Assembly (NCBI GenBank): GCA_917880885.1
Contig: OU862913.1
Span: 28,095,286 to 28,159,285, forward strand
DNA length: 64,000 bases
DNA from: Limnephilus marmoratus
Lineage: Eukaryota; Arthropoda; Insecta; Trichoptera; Limnephilidae
Reading direction: 5' to 3'
In this document: piece after piece, positions 44,620-55,500 of the stretch
How positions within the stretch are numbered: position 1 is the first letter of the stretch
How the letters are laid out: every line of letters starts with the position of its first letter
The notes under the pieces: generated by a model
Database searches by the model: none
Told to the model about the DNA's origin: nothing
What the model saw: the letters and a program-made list of their open reading frames with translations, nothing else
Made by a program: the position numbers and the translations under genes

Positions 44620-44900
44620 AGCACTATCCTACAAATTACCCAACAATCAACTCACACTAACATCAAGCCACTTTACAATGAAGACATCCACACTCACAAT
44701 ACTCGAAATAGCAATAAAATCCGCATACCTACCTCAAACACACACTACAAAATATGAGATAAAATCTCTGAACTATGTTGCCTATACACTATATAATTCG
44801 CTACCAAATATGTATAAGGGAATCCAGCAAAATAAAAAAAATTCAGAGTAATGCTTTAAAAGAATATTTTTTTAAGTATGTTTAAGAGGGTTTTACATTA
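44620..44900 (+). pseudogene. LINE RT C-terminal scrap
   Basis: Reads, with one frame change, RIPTSNTHYK, IKSLNYVAYTLYNSLPN and MYKGIQQNK before a TAA. YNSLPN is the tail motif seen in the fragments at 361-615 and 21700-22920. Confidence 0.55.
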
Positions 44901-45217
44901 TTGTACCAGAGAAAACCAGAAATATGTCATTTTTTAATCAGGTTTTAGACGCATTGACTCTTTTCCACATAACATTATAAATGGATTTCTTTCTTTCGAT
45001 TTTAGCATTCGCATGTTTTAAATTTTGAGAAAAAATGTTTATTTTTAGTATAATAAGGTTATACATTAGGTCGTTGGCAGATTTATTAAAATTTGTGTTA
45101 TACCATACCAAATTTCAAATCATATAATCATGCAGTAAAATAAATCAATACATTATCTGGGTATCACACGTTATAGAATTTTAATTTTAGTTTAAATAAA
45201 ATCTAAATTTAATTAAT

Positions 45218-45626
45218 TGAAGACAATATAAGCGAAACTCAACCGAAAATCTGAAAACAGAAAAATCGGAAAAAGATATTGACACCTCTGGGACTTGAAC
45301 CCAGGACCTCTTGCTTTCCGGGCAAACGCGCTAACCACTGCGCTACGGTGCCGATATCAAATTCAGTCACTTTTAACTGTATCATACCTCGACTAAGAAC
45401 CACCCACATTATCTTCATTTTCTTAACGCATATATTATTGGCTACTATCTTTATGTATGATTGCAAGATTCAAACCCGAACTAAATGCTCTCTAGATAGT
45501 GCCTGGATAAATCTTTATCCATTTTATTTTAATATGCGACATCTATTGACTTTTCTGCAAGTCTGGGATGAATATTTATTATTATTTTAACTTTTTTTCG
45601 GTTGAGTTTCGCTTATATTGTCTTCA
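45218..45626. mobile_element. 409-bp MITE with 32-bp perfect inverted ends enclosing a tRNA-like sequence
   Basis: The left end (45218-45249, tgaagacaatataagcg...) is the exact inverse complement of 45595-45626 (...cgcttatattgtcttca). Both flanks read tttaattaa, which may be a target duplication. No ORF. The interior holds the tRNA-like sequence and its conserved neighbour, on the minus strand. Superfamily not assigned. Confidence 0.8.
45281..45352 (-). tRNA. tRNA-like sequence with good cloverleaf, anticodon position GGA
   Basis: 72 nt: acceptor GGCACC pairs with GGTGTC (one G-U), D-arm GCGC/GCGC, anticodon stem TTTGC/GCAAG with loop CCGGAAA, T-arm CTGGG/CCCAG with loop TTCAAGT. Box A and box B are both good. 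GGA would read Ser, but there is no long variable arm, and position 33 is C, not U. AATATCTTTTTC follows, a likely Pol III terminator. Probably a tRNA-derived repeat, possibly transcribed. Sister copy at 23859-23930. Confidence 0.6.
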
Positions 45627-45844
45627 TTTAATTAAATATTACAATTTGAGGTTTTACTCATAAAGTTAAAATAAAAATAAAAATTAAATAAAATCATTAA
45701 AAAATATATACGTGCATGTGTGTCTTGAAGAAAATTGGTCCGTTTGTGTATTTATTTGCGCACTTACAAACTAATATATTTCAGATTTTTTTAACATTCT
45801 TATTTAACTTAGACATTATTGAAAAATGATAAATACTTGTAATC

Positions 45845-46100
45845 AAAAAATAATTACAAAAAGTACATTATTTTAATAGTTTTATCATCACGCTTTTCAG
45901 CATTTTTGGAGGTAGGTATAAATTAAAGTAAATTTGGAATGTAATAAAATCGATATTGAGTTATAATTTTAAAAAGCTGGTACGGAGAATAATTAATCTT
46001 TCTCATTGTAACCGCCCTGCATGATCGTAAGAACAACTTACGACGAAATGTGGATTTTCGGCCGCTGGCTGGTTAAACGCTCTTTTAAGGATGAAATTTT
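45845..46100 (+). repeat. Family G repeat, copy 2
   Basis: See copy at 41045-41340; shared words aataaaatcgatattgagtt and gagaa-aattaatctttc-cat. Confidence 0.6.
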
Positions 46101-46439
46101 GTAATTTTCTTGTCATGTTCAATTGTCTTGTTTCTTTTCTCTTCTTTTCTTTTCCATTTAGTTGTAATCATCCATATCTGTATAACCTTGTTCCTTTTTT
46201 CTTTAATCGTTTTCTATTGTTGTTTGTTTTACTCAACCTGTCTTTTATTTTTTCGTCTATATTGTATGTTAAACTAATATTTTTAATATCTAAATTCATA
46301 TGTAAAATTTTAACTATTTCCTCCCACCCATGATTTGTATGTTCCTCCTGTTCTAAAATGAGTTCTTTAACTCATCGGGATTGATCTAGCAAGAAATAAA
46401 AACAATAAAAAATATAAAAATAATTATCCATTTTATTTA
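46101..46439. other. Pyrimidine-rich spacer, nothing recognised
   Basis: A short open frame (MKFCNFLVMFNC...) is hydrophobic because of T-richness; no other support. Confidence 0.35.
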
Positions 46440-46700
46440 TGTGAATACGACGGTCCCAATTGCACTGAACAGAGATTGAGACTATGACGTCCCAAAGCGA
46501 GGAATATTGTAAGGCTGGGAAGAGATCAATATGGGGAAGAGGAGGATTGGGATGTAGGTACCTGGCTATTCTAATCTGGCTACTAAACGCAACCGAAGCT
46601 AGTTCAAGCAAAGTTTCGATTCTGAAAGATGGTCTTTCACTGGGGCGATACTGAAAGTATCCACCACTAACTCTGGAGCAGGCCGCAAATACAGGTACTG
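46440..46700 (-). mobile_element. SINE family B, worn minus copy
   Basis: Shares ggtacctggc-attc, gatcaatatggggaagagg and gatggtctttc-c---gggcgatactg with the other B copies; the tRNA head is lost. Confidence 0.6.
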
Positions 46701-46774
46701 AACACAACGTCCGGAAACTTGTAAAACAATCTGAAAAGGTGAGAATCGGAATCACATCTTTGTTTTTTACTTTG

Positions 46775-47210
46775 GTTCCACACAGGAGGCTCTGAGGAAA
46801 ATAATTACCCTCAAGGCCTGGCATCTTGGGGATGCTGTGCGAAGGGTTTTTGAAGAAAAGAAGGAGATGAAGTTCTGGAAAGGGAAAAGGTTTGAGGGGT
46901 GGGTAGGAATCTGGGGGTCAGTCAGGTCACTGTATACAGGTGTGACGGGCGTATGAATCCATTTCTCTCACTGCGGTGCAAGGCGATATTTCGAGATAGT
47001 CCTACTGGAGAGGTCAAAATGTCTCACTCAATCAGTCTCTCCCGATCCGGTCTGCCACGCAGCTGGTGGGCAGATTCATCCACCCCCAAGACAAGGTCAA
47101 ACCTCACGCCTCGAACAAGCCACCAAACATAGCAAACTACTGGGGGTGAACTATGGCAGAGGTGTCGGTTATCCAATAAACGATTCTTGGGGCGGTACCC
47201 AGATTCTGAA
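46775..47210 (-). repeat. Family A, minus copy 7
   Basis: From aggaggctctgagg (46783) through ggaatctgggggtcagt and ggtctgccacgcagctgg to the head gttatccaataaacg-ttcttgggg. Confidence 0.8.
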
Positions 47211-47409
47211 TTCTCTCCCTCAATACCACGCGATTTCAAAAAGGTGTGGAATGCAAGCCTTATGGCCGTTATACACGACATCTTTTTTGAGCCCGATTCC
47301 AATTAGACACAAAAGTCAACATTTTTCAATCTACGCGATCGCTATTTTCATCTCTATTTTCATATATACGATTTCAATTTTCATCACTGCAAACAACAAA
47401 TGAACCATG

Positions 47410-47715
47410 CTATTTGCTGTGATGCCAACTACATTTTTTACATGCAGCTATGTCAAAAAGCTTTCTACTTTGTACTCTGAATTCTTCTAACTTTTCTTCC
47501 TTAAGTTTCTTGAAAGATTTTTTCAAATTATAACATTTTGAATAGTTTTTTAAGACTCGTTTGTGGGTGACAATTGGAATAGAAGATTTTATCCACAATT
47601 CTTCAATTTTCGTTCGAACTATTTCGGAAATTTCCAAAAACGTAGGTTCTTTTGTTGTATTATTCCTTACTTTTAAGGTTACTCTCAATCCGTAATTATA
47701 ACTTTTGAAGGCCAA
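47410..47715 (-). pseudogene. Fragment of an uncharacterised insect protein with FDIAACK motif
   Basis: A 101-codon minus-strand frame contains EIVRTKIEELWIKSSIPIV, HKRVLKNYSKCYNLKKSF, EEKLEEFRVQSRKLFDIAACK and then KCSWHH. I recognise ELW-KA-IPTVS--RV / Y---LKP / KL--F---A--LFDIAACKC as a recurrent segment of uncharacterised arthropod proteins found in many copies. Its function is not known to me. The fragment stops where the Cys-rich part would begin and no upstream part is visible, because the I-type LINE starts at about 47731. Possibly a piece of a multicopy or TE-carried gene. Confidence 0.45.
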
Positions 47716-47730
47716 ATCTTACCATCCCGG

Positions 47731-48450
47731 GTGTTCATTTATTATAACTCTCTTCCCGTCGAAATATATAGATTCCTAACAATCCAGTGTTTCAATTGTT
47801 GCAGATTTGGGCATTCTCAACCCATTATCGTTCCCCTCCACGTTGCTTCCATTGCGGAGTGGATCATCAATTTAAACAGAGTCAAAACTCAACTAAAAAC
47901 CCAATTTGCATTTATTGTAAGGGTAGCCATACTGCTGTTAGTGTGGCCTGTCCAGAGTTGTCTAGACAGAGGAACATCAAGCAATCAATGGCTTCAGAAA
48001 ATATTTCATACTTCCAGGCGTCTAAATTATTCCCTCCTGCAAAAAAATCTTTTGCAGAGATATCATATAATCCATCTATCTTTCATTTTTCTTCCCCTTA
48101 ATCTTCTCAGTCATCTTCCCACAGAGAAACCATTTTCAAGTCGTCAAAATCTAAACCTAAATTTATTCCTTCCTTTGATAAAAAACAACATAATGATCTT
48201 TTGCTTAACTCGAATGGGAATAATAAATCTCAGGCTCCCAATGGGAATGCCTTAAAAAATTGTCCCTCTACCGATATAATTCCTAAAGTCATGACGGAAA
48301 ATTCCTCTTTCATCCAAACTTTCATTACTCTCTTAATTTCGATTATTTCAAACAACAATACTGTACCGTCCAACGCTGCTGAGTATATTAAATCTTTACT
48401 CTCCTGTCTCCCCAATGTATCCGAAACTGAGCAAAATTCTTCAATCGAAT
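47731..48450 (+). pseudogene. I-type LINE ORF1 (gag-like, zinc knuckles)
   Basis: A frame with QCFNCCRFGH changes near 47790 to one with RCFHCGVDHQF and ICIYCKGSHTAVSVAC, three CCHC-type knuckles in a row as in I- and R1-type ORF1. SRQRNIKQSMA and a Ser/Lys-rich region follow, and the frame 48201-48452 ends the ORF with VSETEQNSSIE. ORF1 would bind the element RNA. At least two frameshifts; the N-terminus is lost at the left boundary. Confidence 0.75.
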
Positions 48451-48975
48451 AGTAGAAGTCTATTCTCTAACAAAATTGAACTTGTAAAATTACTTGATGA
48501 ACACATAACATTTCAGTTGCTGCCATTTCTGAAATATGGTTAAAAACCACATTTTAAGATCCCTGGTTATCATTGTCTCAGACATGATAGACCTGATAGT
48601 AAGGGCGGCTCTGTTCTTATCTTTCATAACTCTATGCCTTTTAAAGAAATCTTTTTTCACTCCCTCCACATTAGTTTTCAGATAGTAGCAGCGTATTACA
48701 ATATTATCTATATACATCCCTCCCTCTACTATTTTTGTTGAAAACGAATGGGCTTCGTTTATATCTCAGACGTCCCCCGTATATGTTACTCGGTGACTTT
48801 AATGCTCATTCTCCCTCTTGGGGTAGTGAATTATCAAACCGTTCTGGCCGTAATCTGTTAGATTTTACGGATACATATAATCTATTTATATTAAATGACG
48901 GATCCCCAACTCTTTTCACTGCTCCTCAACACAGAAAAAGTGCGGTTGATTTTCTCTTTGCTCATCTTCGCTGAT
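48451..48975 (+). pseudogene. I-type LINE endonuclease domain
   Basis: Recognisable parts: PDSKGGSVLIFHNS near 48595 and YMLLGDFNAHSPSWGS (about 48780) with the DFN-H catalytic block of AP-like endonucleases, followed by GRNLLDFTDTYNLFILNDGSPT. SAVDF then a TGA replaces the expected SAIDL segment. The domain nicks target DNA to start reverse transcription. Stops and shifts break it at about 48545 and 48972. Confidence 0.75.
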
Positions 48976-50640
48976 ACCGATATGTTCTTGGGACATTCTT
49001 ACAGATCCCCTTTCCAGTGACCATTTTCCTATAATAATCTCTTTCCACCGTCTAACATACTCTCATTCCTTTTCGTCAAACAATAGTTTTAAATTTAACA
49101 CTAAAGATGCGAATTGGAGAACTTTTTCTTTGGAATTGAACTCCATTGTTCTTTCAACTAATTCTTCTCTGGTGAACATCAGATCTCAATGTCAATTATT
49201 TCCTAATAAGGTAATAAAAGCCGGAGAAAAACTCTTCAAAAAAGTAATGTTAATTTCAAATTAAAACATTCTACTCCATGGTGGGATAAAGAATGCACTG
49301 ATGTCGTTAACTCCAGAAAAAAAGCAATTTCTATTTTCCGGAAATGTCTGTCTTTTGAAAATTACCTTTCTGTGAAACGCGCTCTGGCAGAAGCTAAACG
49401 TATTTGGAAAAATAAAAAGCGGTCTGGAAGGCGAAAATTCTGTGAAAGCCTGTCTCCGGAATCTCCTCAGTCTTCTGTTTGGTCCAATTTAAAAAAAAAA
49501 TCGGTTCTTATGCTCCGCAGCGTTCCAAACATATTCCAGATGAAATTATTTTAGGTTTTGCTGATAAGACAGCGCCGCCATCAGTTGCCAGATTAGAAGA
49601 AATGCCTTCCTTTATTTCTTATCCAACTCATTCCAACTGGATGGACTCTCCTTTTTCAGTTAGTGAATTGAAACGAGTAATTAATTCCCTACCAGACTCT
49701 TCTCCAGGCCCCGATGGGATATTATATAGTTTCATTAAAGAATTCTCGGACATGTCAGTTGAATATTTCTTATCCCTAATTAATTACATGTTCGAAACAG
49801 GATTTATTCGGCTAATGGCCTCCGACAACACGTTGGTGACCGCAGCCTTCCAGCACCAAGCTCCACTCCTGAGTGAGCGATGGGCCCGAGCGCACTTAAG
49901 ATCACGCCCCGCATAATAATTGAATATTTACTTTTGTTATAATTATTTTTTTATTACTATTATTTTTATTTTCTATTTACGTTCTTATTTCTTTACTGTG
50001 TAAATATATAAATATGTATAACTATATAGGACGTGTGGGATTGCACTATCCTCCCCACATCCTGGAATAAAGATTATTATTATTATTATTATCCCGGAAG
50101 TCTGGAAAGTTCAAAAAATCCTTTCGATTTTAAAACCAGGGAAAAATCCATCTGATATCTCTTCCTATCGTCCTATCGTCATGTTTAATGAAAGTAGCAG
50201 AACATTTGATAAAGAACAAATTGGAATGGTTTGTTGAAAATCGCAGAATTATCTCTCCAAATCAGTATGGCTTTCGGAAAAAGAAATCAACCATGGATAA
50301 TTTAAGTGTGTTGACAACAGACATCCGTATCTCTCAGTCCCTTCATTATTCAACATTGGCCACATTTCTTGATCTTTCGTCCGCTTATGACAATGTATTA
50401 ATTAACGTATTGAAAGAAAAATTAATAAAAATATAAATACCCTTAAAATTAGTTCAATTTATTAATAATTTGCTAACAGACAGATCCATTATTTTGCACT
50501 TTCCCTCAAGTCCCTCTCCAAATCGTTAAGCAAATTAATTTTCTTGGGCTACTTTTGGATCATAAACTTTCCTGGCTCCCGCATATTCAAAACATTTCGT
50601 CCAAGTGTGAAAAGGGGCTTAATATGATGCGTGCTGTTTC
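48976..50640 (+). pseudogene. I-type LINE RT, N-terminal part, catalytic core deleted
   Basis: ISDHFPIIISFH follows the endonuclease; then KNKKRSGRRKFCESL, INSLPDSSPGPDGILYSF, and after a short insertion (49808-50091) IPEVWKVQKILSILKPG and SDISSYRPI. The frame 50188-50436 has RRIISPNQYGFRKKKSTMDNL and ATFLDLSSAYDNV (motif A). Near 50520 the text jumps from FPSSPSPN to INFLGLLLDHKLSW, so the GxPQG block and the catalytic xADD are deleted. It ends at MMRAVSRVW where the RTE-like insertion starts. Confidence 0.8.
49808..50091 (+). mobile_element. Short (ATT)n-tailed retroelement in the I-type RT
   Basis: Inserted between the codons GFI and IPEVW. It starts near cggctaatggcctccgac and ends with ggaataaag and seven ATT. 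Its left frame ends ERWARAHLRSRPA and a TAA, which may be the last residues of a LINE ORF. About 280 bp; the phase of the host RT is kept once it is ignored. Confidence 0.7.
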
Positions 50641-50677
50641 GAGAGTGTGGTGAGGATCTCATCCTCTCTCTCTGGTT

Positions 50678-51017
50678 TCAATCCTGGGATTGGTTTGCAG
50701 CAATTTCATCTATTCGTTTCTTCCACTCTTCCCTGTCTTGTGCGGCTCTTTTGAAGTCTGCATATGATAAGCAGCGCACGTCCACCAGCAGGTCCTCCAG
50801 GTACTCTCGGCGTGGGCGTCCCCTAGCGTTTGTCCCCTCGGTCATATCCTCCATTATGGCATGCAAGAGGCCTTCTTGCCTTATTGCATGGCCGATCCAT
50901 CTTGCGCGCCTTTCGGACAAGGTCCTGAGCAGGTGCCTCCCTCCTTCGATTCTTTGAAGAACCTCCTCATTTGTGATGTGGTCTCTCCAGGAAATTCCTA
51001 GTAGTCTTCTATAGGAT
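50678..51017 (-). pseudogene. RTE-like LINE, C-terminal part
   Basis: From 51017 to 50678 on minus: SYRRLLGISWRDHITNEEVL, LSERRARWIGHAIRQ, NARGRPRREYLEDLL and AQDREEWKKRIDEIA, ending ANQSQD and a stop. GRPRREY and AQDREEW are the RTE tail motifs. A TGA replaces the Trp of EMW next to the junction. The tail is read in one frame, so this copy decayed little before interruption. Confidence 0.82.
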
Positions 51018-51034
51018 CACATCTCAAAATAATA

Positions 51035-51143
51035 ATAAAATAAATTTGGACAACTTATATAGCGCTGTTTTTGCGAAAAATCGCCTCAAGAGCGCTGTAC
51101 AAATTAGCTTGGATTTTACATTAGAATTTACTTAACTTAGGAG
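51035..51143. other. Leading segment of the insertion in the RTE-like LINE
   Basis: aaaaatcgcctcaagagcgctg resembles aaaaatcacctcaagggcgct near 9838, hinting at an interspersed element. Confidence 0.4.
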
Positions 51144-51725
51144 GCTAGATAACAACTCGTCTTGCAGCTATCAAGCGCATGGATTGTTGGAATTCTAGCC
51201 CCCCAATAATTTTAAATAAAATAAAATATCTTTTTATATGTACATATTTTAATTTACTTAACCATGTAGGGGGCTAGATAACCACTCGTCTTGCAGCTAT
51301 CAAGCGCATGGATTGTTGGAATTCTAGCCCCCCAATAAATTAAATAAAATAAAATATCTTTTTAAATGTACGTATTTTAATTTAATTAACCATGTAGGGG
51401 GCTAGATAACCACTCGTCTTGCAGCTATCAAGCGCATGGATTGTTGGAATTCTAGCCCCCCAATAAATTAAATAAAATAAAGTATCTTTTTATTTGTACG
51501 TATTTTAATTTACTTAACTATGTAGGGGGCTAGATAACCACTCGTCTTGCAGCTATCAAGCGCATGGATTGTTGGAATTCTAGCCCCCCAATAAATCAAA
51601 TAAAATAAAATATCTTTTTATATGTACGTATTTTAATTTACTTAACCATGTAGGAGGCTAGATAACAACTCGTCTTGCAGCTATCAAGCGCATGGATTAT
51701 TGGAATTCTTGCCCCCCAATAATAC
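51130..51725. repeat. 128-bp satellite, five units
   Basis: gctagataac-actcgtcttg starts at 51144, 51273, 51401, 51529 and 51657. Each unit carries gggggctaga and, 50 bp on, tctagcccccc, so each can form a hairpin. The rest is AT-rich (aaaatatctttttatatgtac). Confidence 0.93.
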
Positions 51726-51765
51726 ATTTACCTTATGTATTTAGTAATCTACGTAACATCCTTAG

Positions 51766-51828
51766 TCTAAATTAATCTAACTTAATCTAACTTAATCTAA
51801 CTTAATCTAACTTAATCTAACTTAATCT
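51766..51828. repeat. 10-bp array (cttaatctaa)n, left part
   Basis: About five perfect units; the array is cut by the LTR element and continues at 57485. Confidence 0.92.
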
Positions 51829-52524
51829 TGAAACGTTATATGTCGCGTTGATGCCAAAATATATAACGTAATAAAATAGGTTCTATTTAAACCTCGTAGT
51901 ATGAATCTAAGATATCTTAACTGACAGTATTGAATTGAGGTTATAAAATGTTGCAAATAGAAATGTAGGAAGGCATAGCTCATGGTAGGTAAAACATGTG
52001 GATTGGAAACAATACTAAATGAAATTAAAGGCATTAATAGGTAAGATAAATTTTAATAACAAATTAGAGGGATTGACAAAATTTAAAGACTACAATAATT
52101 AAATAATTAATCATCAGGGTGCGGTGACTGCTCAAGGAAAACAGTCATACTAAATCATAATGCTTCTACGTTAAAAAAAAGGATAAAAGGCGCCAGTCGT
52201 TTATTAAAAGCCCTAATACTATTAAACGACAAATAGTGTGAAATGATTACATGAGAAAACCAATAAATAAAGTAACGTTACGTGGAAAGCTACATGATGA
52301 AACTCTTCTGTGAAATATTCCGCCCGCCGTGTTTCTTGCCTGGACTCACATGTCTCACACGTCTGTTCGACTCGCCGCCTGGATCAAACTGAAGTACTTC
52401 CGTGCACGCAACGCTCTCGAACTCTTGCTAGACAAGGCCACCAACCTCGGGAAAACAATCGGCGCCAACCGCACCGGTCAAATCCAACGAGCAATCTAAT
52501 GCCGTAGCGGTTCTTACCGCTACA
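51829..52524 (-). repeat. 3' LTR of the second LTR element
   Basis: On minus, TGTAGCGGTAAGAACCGCTA at the start (a hairpin) and ATAACGTTTCA at the end. Same as 56790-57484. Confidence 0.93.
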
Positions 52525-52537
52525 TTACCCCCTTAGG
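52525..52537 (-). promoter_or_regulatory. Polypurine tract of the second LTR element
   Basis: Minus strand CCTAAGGGGGTAA abuts the TG of the 3' LTR. Confidence 0.75.
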
Positions 52538-55500
52538 CAGCAAAATTTTCAATACTTTGAAAATTTCCATACGCCTCCTGGCGTCTGAAATGTGAGGCGA
52601 TGCATCAAGGTCCAATCCAATACAAAATTGCGATGAAAATGTATGTCCAGTTTGTGCCGCCACTGTATTGTGAATGAGACGCTATATCAGATCATTCCGC
52701 AATCTGCGTACTAAGCCGCACTTATTGGATCTTGATATGCACTTATGAAACATCTTCGCCGATACTGAAGAAGATCCTTGAATGTGAAGATGTAAATTAT
52801 TGAAGAAGATTTCTTGAACCGCAAGCACTGCCGCCCAATGTGAAAGAAGCCCATTATGTTCAATGATGTAAAGAGAGGCTGGTCAAATAGCGATGGAACT
52901 GAAGAAGAATGACCAAGGACCATGTTGAAAAATTTCTTGATAAACTGAATAATGTGTCAGCAATCCATTGAAGATCGAGGTATTCTTGAGTAACAGAAAG
53001 AGCAAGAAGTTCCGTATAGAGTGGAGACCAGAGTACTGCAATTAAGTGCGCCTTCCGAGTAAAATGATGAACTTCCGATATGATGGAGTCCGAATAATTG
53101 AAGAATGCAGTCCAGATTGTGAGACCCAAATAATCCAGTTTCTTGACGTTCCCTAAAACTAAACCTGCCTAAAATTTGGTTTTCTCAAAACAAATTCTAA
53201 ATAAAGGAGAAACTTTAAAATATAACATTAAAACAGTTCCAAAGTAAAAAAACTTCATCGACTGAGATCCTTAAACGCAAAAATCACCCTGACCATATTG
53301 TAAAAAAACCTTAGAAATAAAACATATAGAATGCATCATTTAATTCTATGTATATTATATTGTTAACCAACACAGAAGCAAAACGCACCATTCAAACTAT
53401 AATTATTAAATGATCAAATTCAAAATGAAAATGCTATTATGTATATTCAATAGACTTCACAAAACAGCAAGTAAAATTTATATCAATAAATATTAAATCA
53501 TTTCCAAAGAAAATAGTGTTGATAATAATTTGAAAACATAGATGTCGCTGAATTCGCCCAGAAAATAATTCCAAGTTATTTAATACATAACAATGTCTAA
53601 CTTGAGACTATACATATAAAAAATTATCCCTCTATTACCCAATGTTAAAAAAAACTGAAAATAATAATAGTCGAAGTGCAATAAAGATCAACCTCAATAT
53701 TCAAATACGATCTCATACAAAAAATCAATCTGAGAAGGAGATCAGAAACAGTGTGAACACGTAACACTCAAGGCAGAAAATTAATGAAAGTTATTTGTTA
53801 TTTTTTTTAAAACAAAAGAAATATCTTTTATTAATGTTTTAAGTACTTATAAAACAATGTAAAAAATCTTCAATGTAAAATGAGCCAGTGTATGATGTGA
53901 CAAACAAATTTGTAATAAACATAATACTATCTTCCGAAAATATTTTCCCGAACAATAAATTAACAAGCATTTTAATATATCTGTTAAACCTAAACAACCA
54001 CAAACATAAATACTTAATATGTACACATAGTCTCGTGTAAATCCTCAAAAGAGAAAGAATTAAAAGTTATCACCATTAATGCAATATCAAAACACCATAT
54101 CGCGATGCACCACTTGTGTTAAAACACAACCTATGGCTCTATGCCAACATGTAATTCCGCTATAACCTCCGAGGAGATGCGAAAACAAAGTAATTGTTCC
54201 AATTATCCAGAACTAACCAGAACCAGGAAAAATATTATGAAAATTCTATTTCCATTAAGCATGATCAACGATATCCAAAGTTTGCTACACATCATTGAAA
54301 AACCTCCGAAGAGATGATGTGAAACCAACTTCCAAATATTGATCATGATCGATCAATAAAATAAGCGTAGCCACGCCCAACGAGTATATTCATGTGCTAA
54401 AAGTTCGCATTTACCGCGAAACCCTGACGAGGTAATACCTGATCAGAATATTAATCTGCGACACCAGCTATTTGGTAACCGCAAGAATGACCTGTTTTAA
54501 CCAGGTACTTCACCCCACAGTGAAATTGACCTGACTATGTATTAACGAAAACAAAACAATCACAGACAGACAAGTCGTACACGTACATGATTGAGAAATA
54601 TGAGCATTTATTTGTGACGGAACAAACCAACGCTGTATTTATCAAGTAAAATATTTAATAACAATTAATAAATAAATTAAAATAATCCCTCAAAAGAGAC
54701 ATGGTACTTATGGAAGTGTAATTTGATGTGCGCTCAAATTTTATCTGATATCACGCAAAACCAATTTAAGTATCGCAGTAAATCATGACAAAAATTGTTC
54801 GATTTATATTTATATTAATTCAGTAATGCCACTACTGACATCTATCGTCAAACTATGTAACCTGAATATTACTATGCTTTTAATAAGCGAGGCCTCACAA
54901 CTCAATGCTAGAAAGTACTACTAACTGACCACAGATGTCACTATGAGAAAAAAAATTCCTGTAAAAAATAAAAAATAAATTTTTGTAGAATCCGTACTAA
55001 GAGAAAAAAACACAGCACGAACTAACAATATGTTATCACATGTAAAACCCTAGAAGGATGTATTAACAATGCTAGAATGAACCGTAAATGAATCTCCCGT
55101 ACCGTAAATATGTAAAGTTTCCGATGAAATTAATGTGTAAACAATTTAGTAGGAATCCTGGAAACAAAATTAAATGTCTAAAGATCTAAGATTTAAATTT
55201 AAGAAAATGACCCAATATATAAAATCCCAAGAAAACTAAAACTTAGAATCTCGACACGAATAAGCAATTTGAGTAAGTTGACCTTCCGTCACTCAGATTC
55301 CCCATTTAATGCCTGACTCTCAAAACGGAAAACTATAAGATAAATCCAATCACATAATGATATCGCAGTTTAGTGTACCTTTAAACTGCTATCGGAATGT
55401 GTAAAGACTTATCCGACCCAAAAAAAAATAACAATTTAAAGAAAAAATAAATCCCCATAAGCTAAACGATGGAACTTGTCAAAAAACTGAACGATATACA

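Noticed and set aside
51130..51725. CRISPR-like array
   Set aside because: Units are continuous 128-bp satellites without unique spacers, in eukaryotic DNA.
51766..51828. Telomere-like array
   Set aside because: The unit is a 10-mer cttaatctaa, not the insect TTAGG, and it is short and interstitial.
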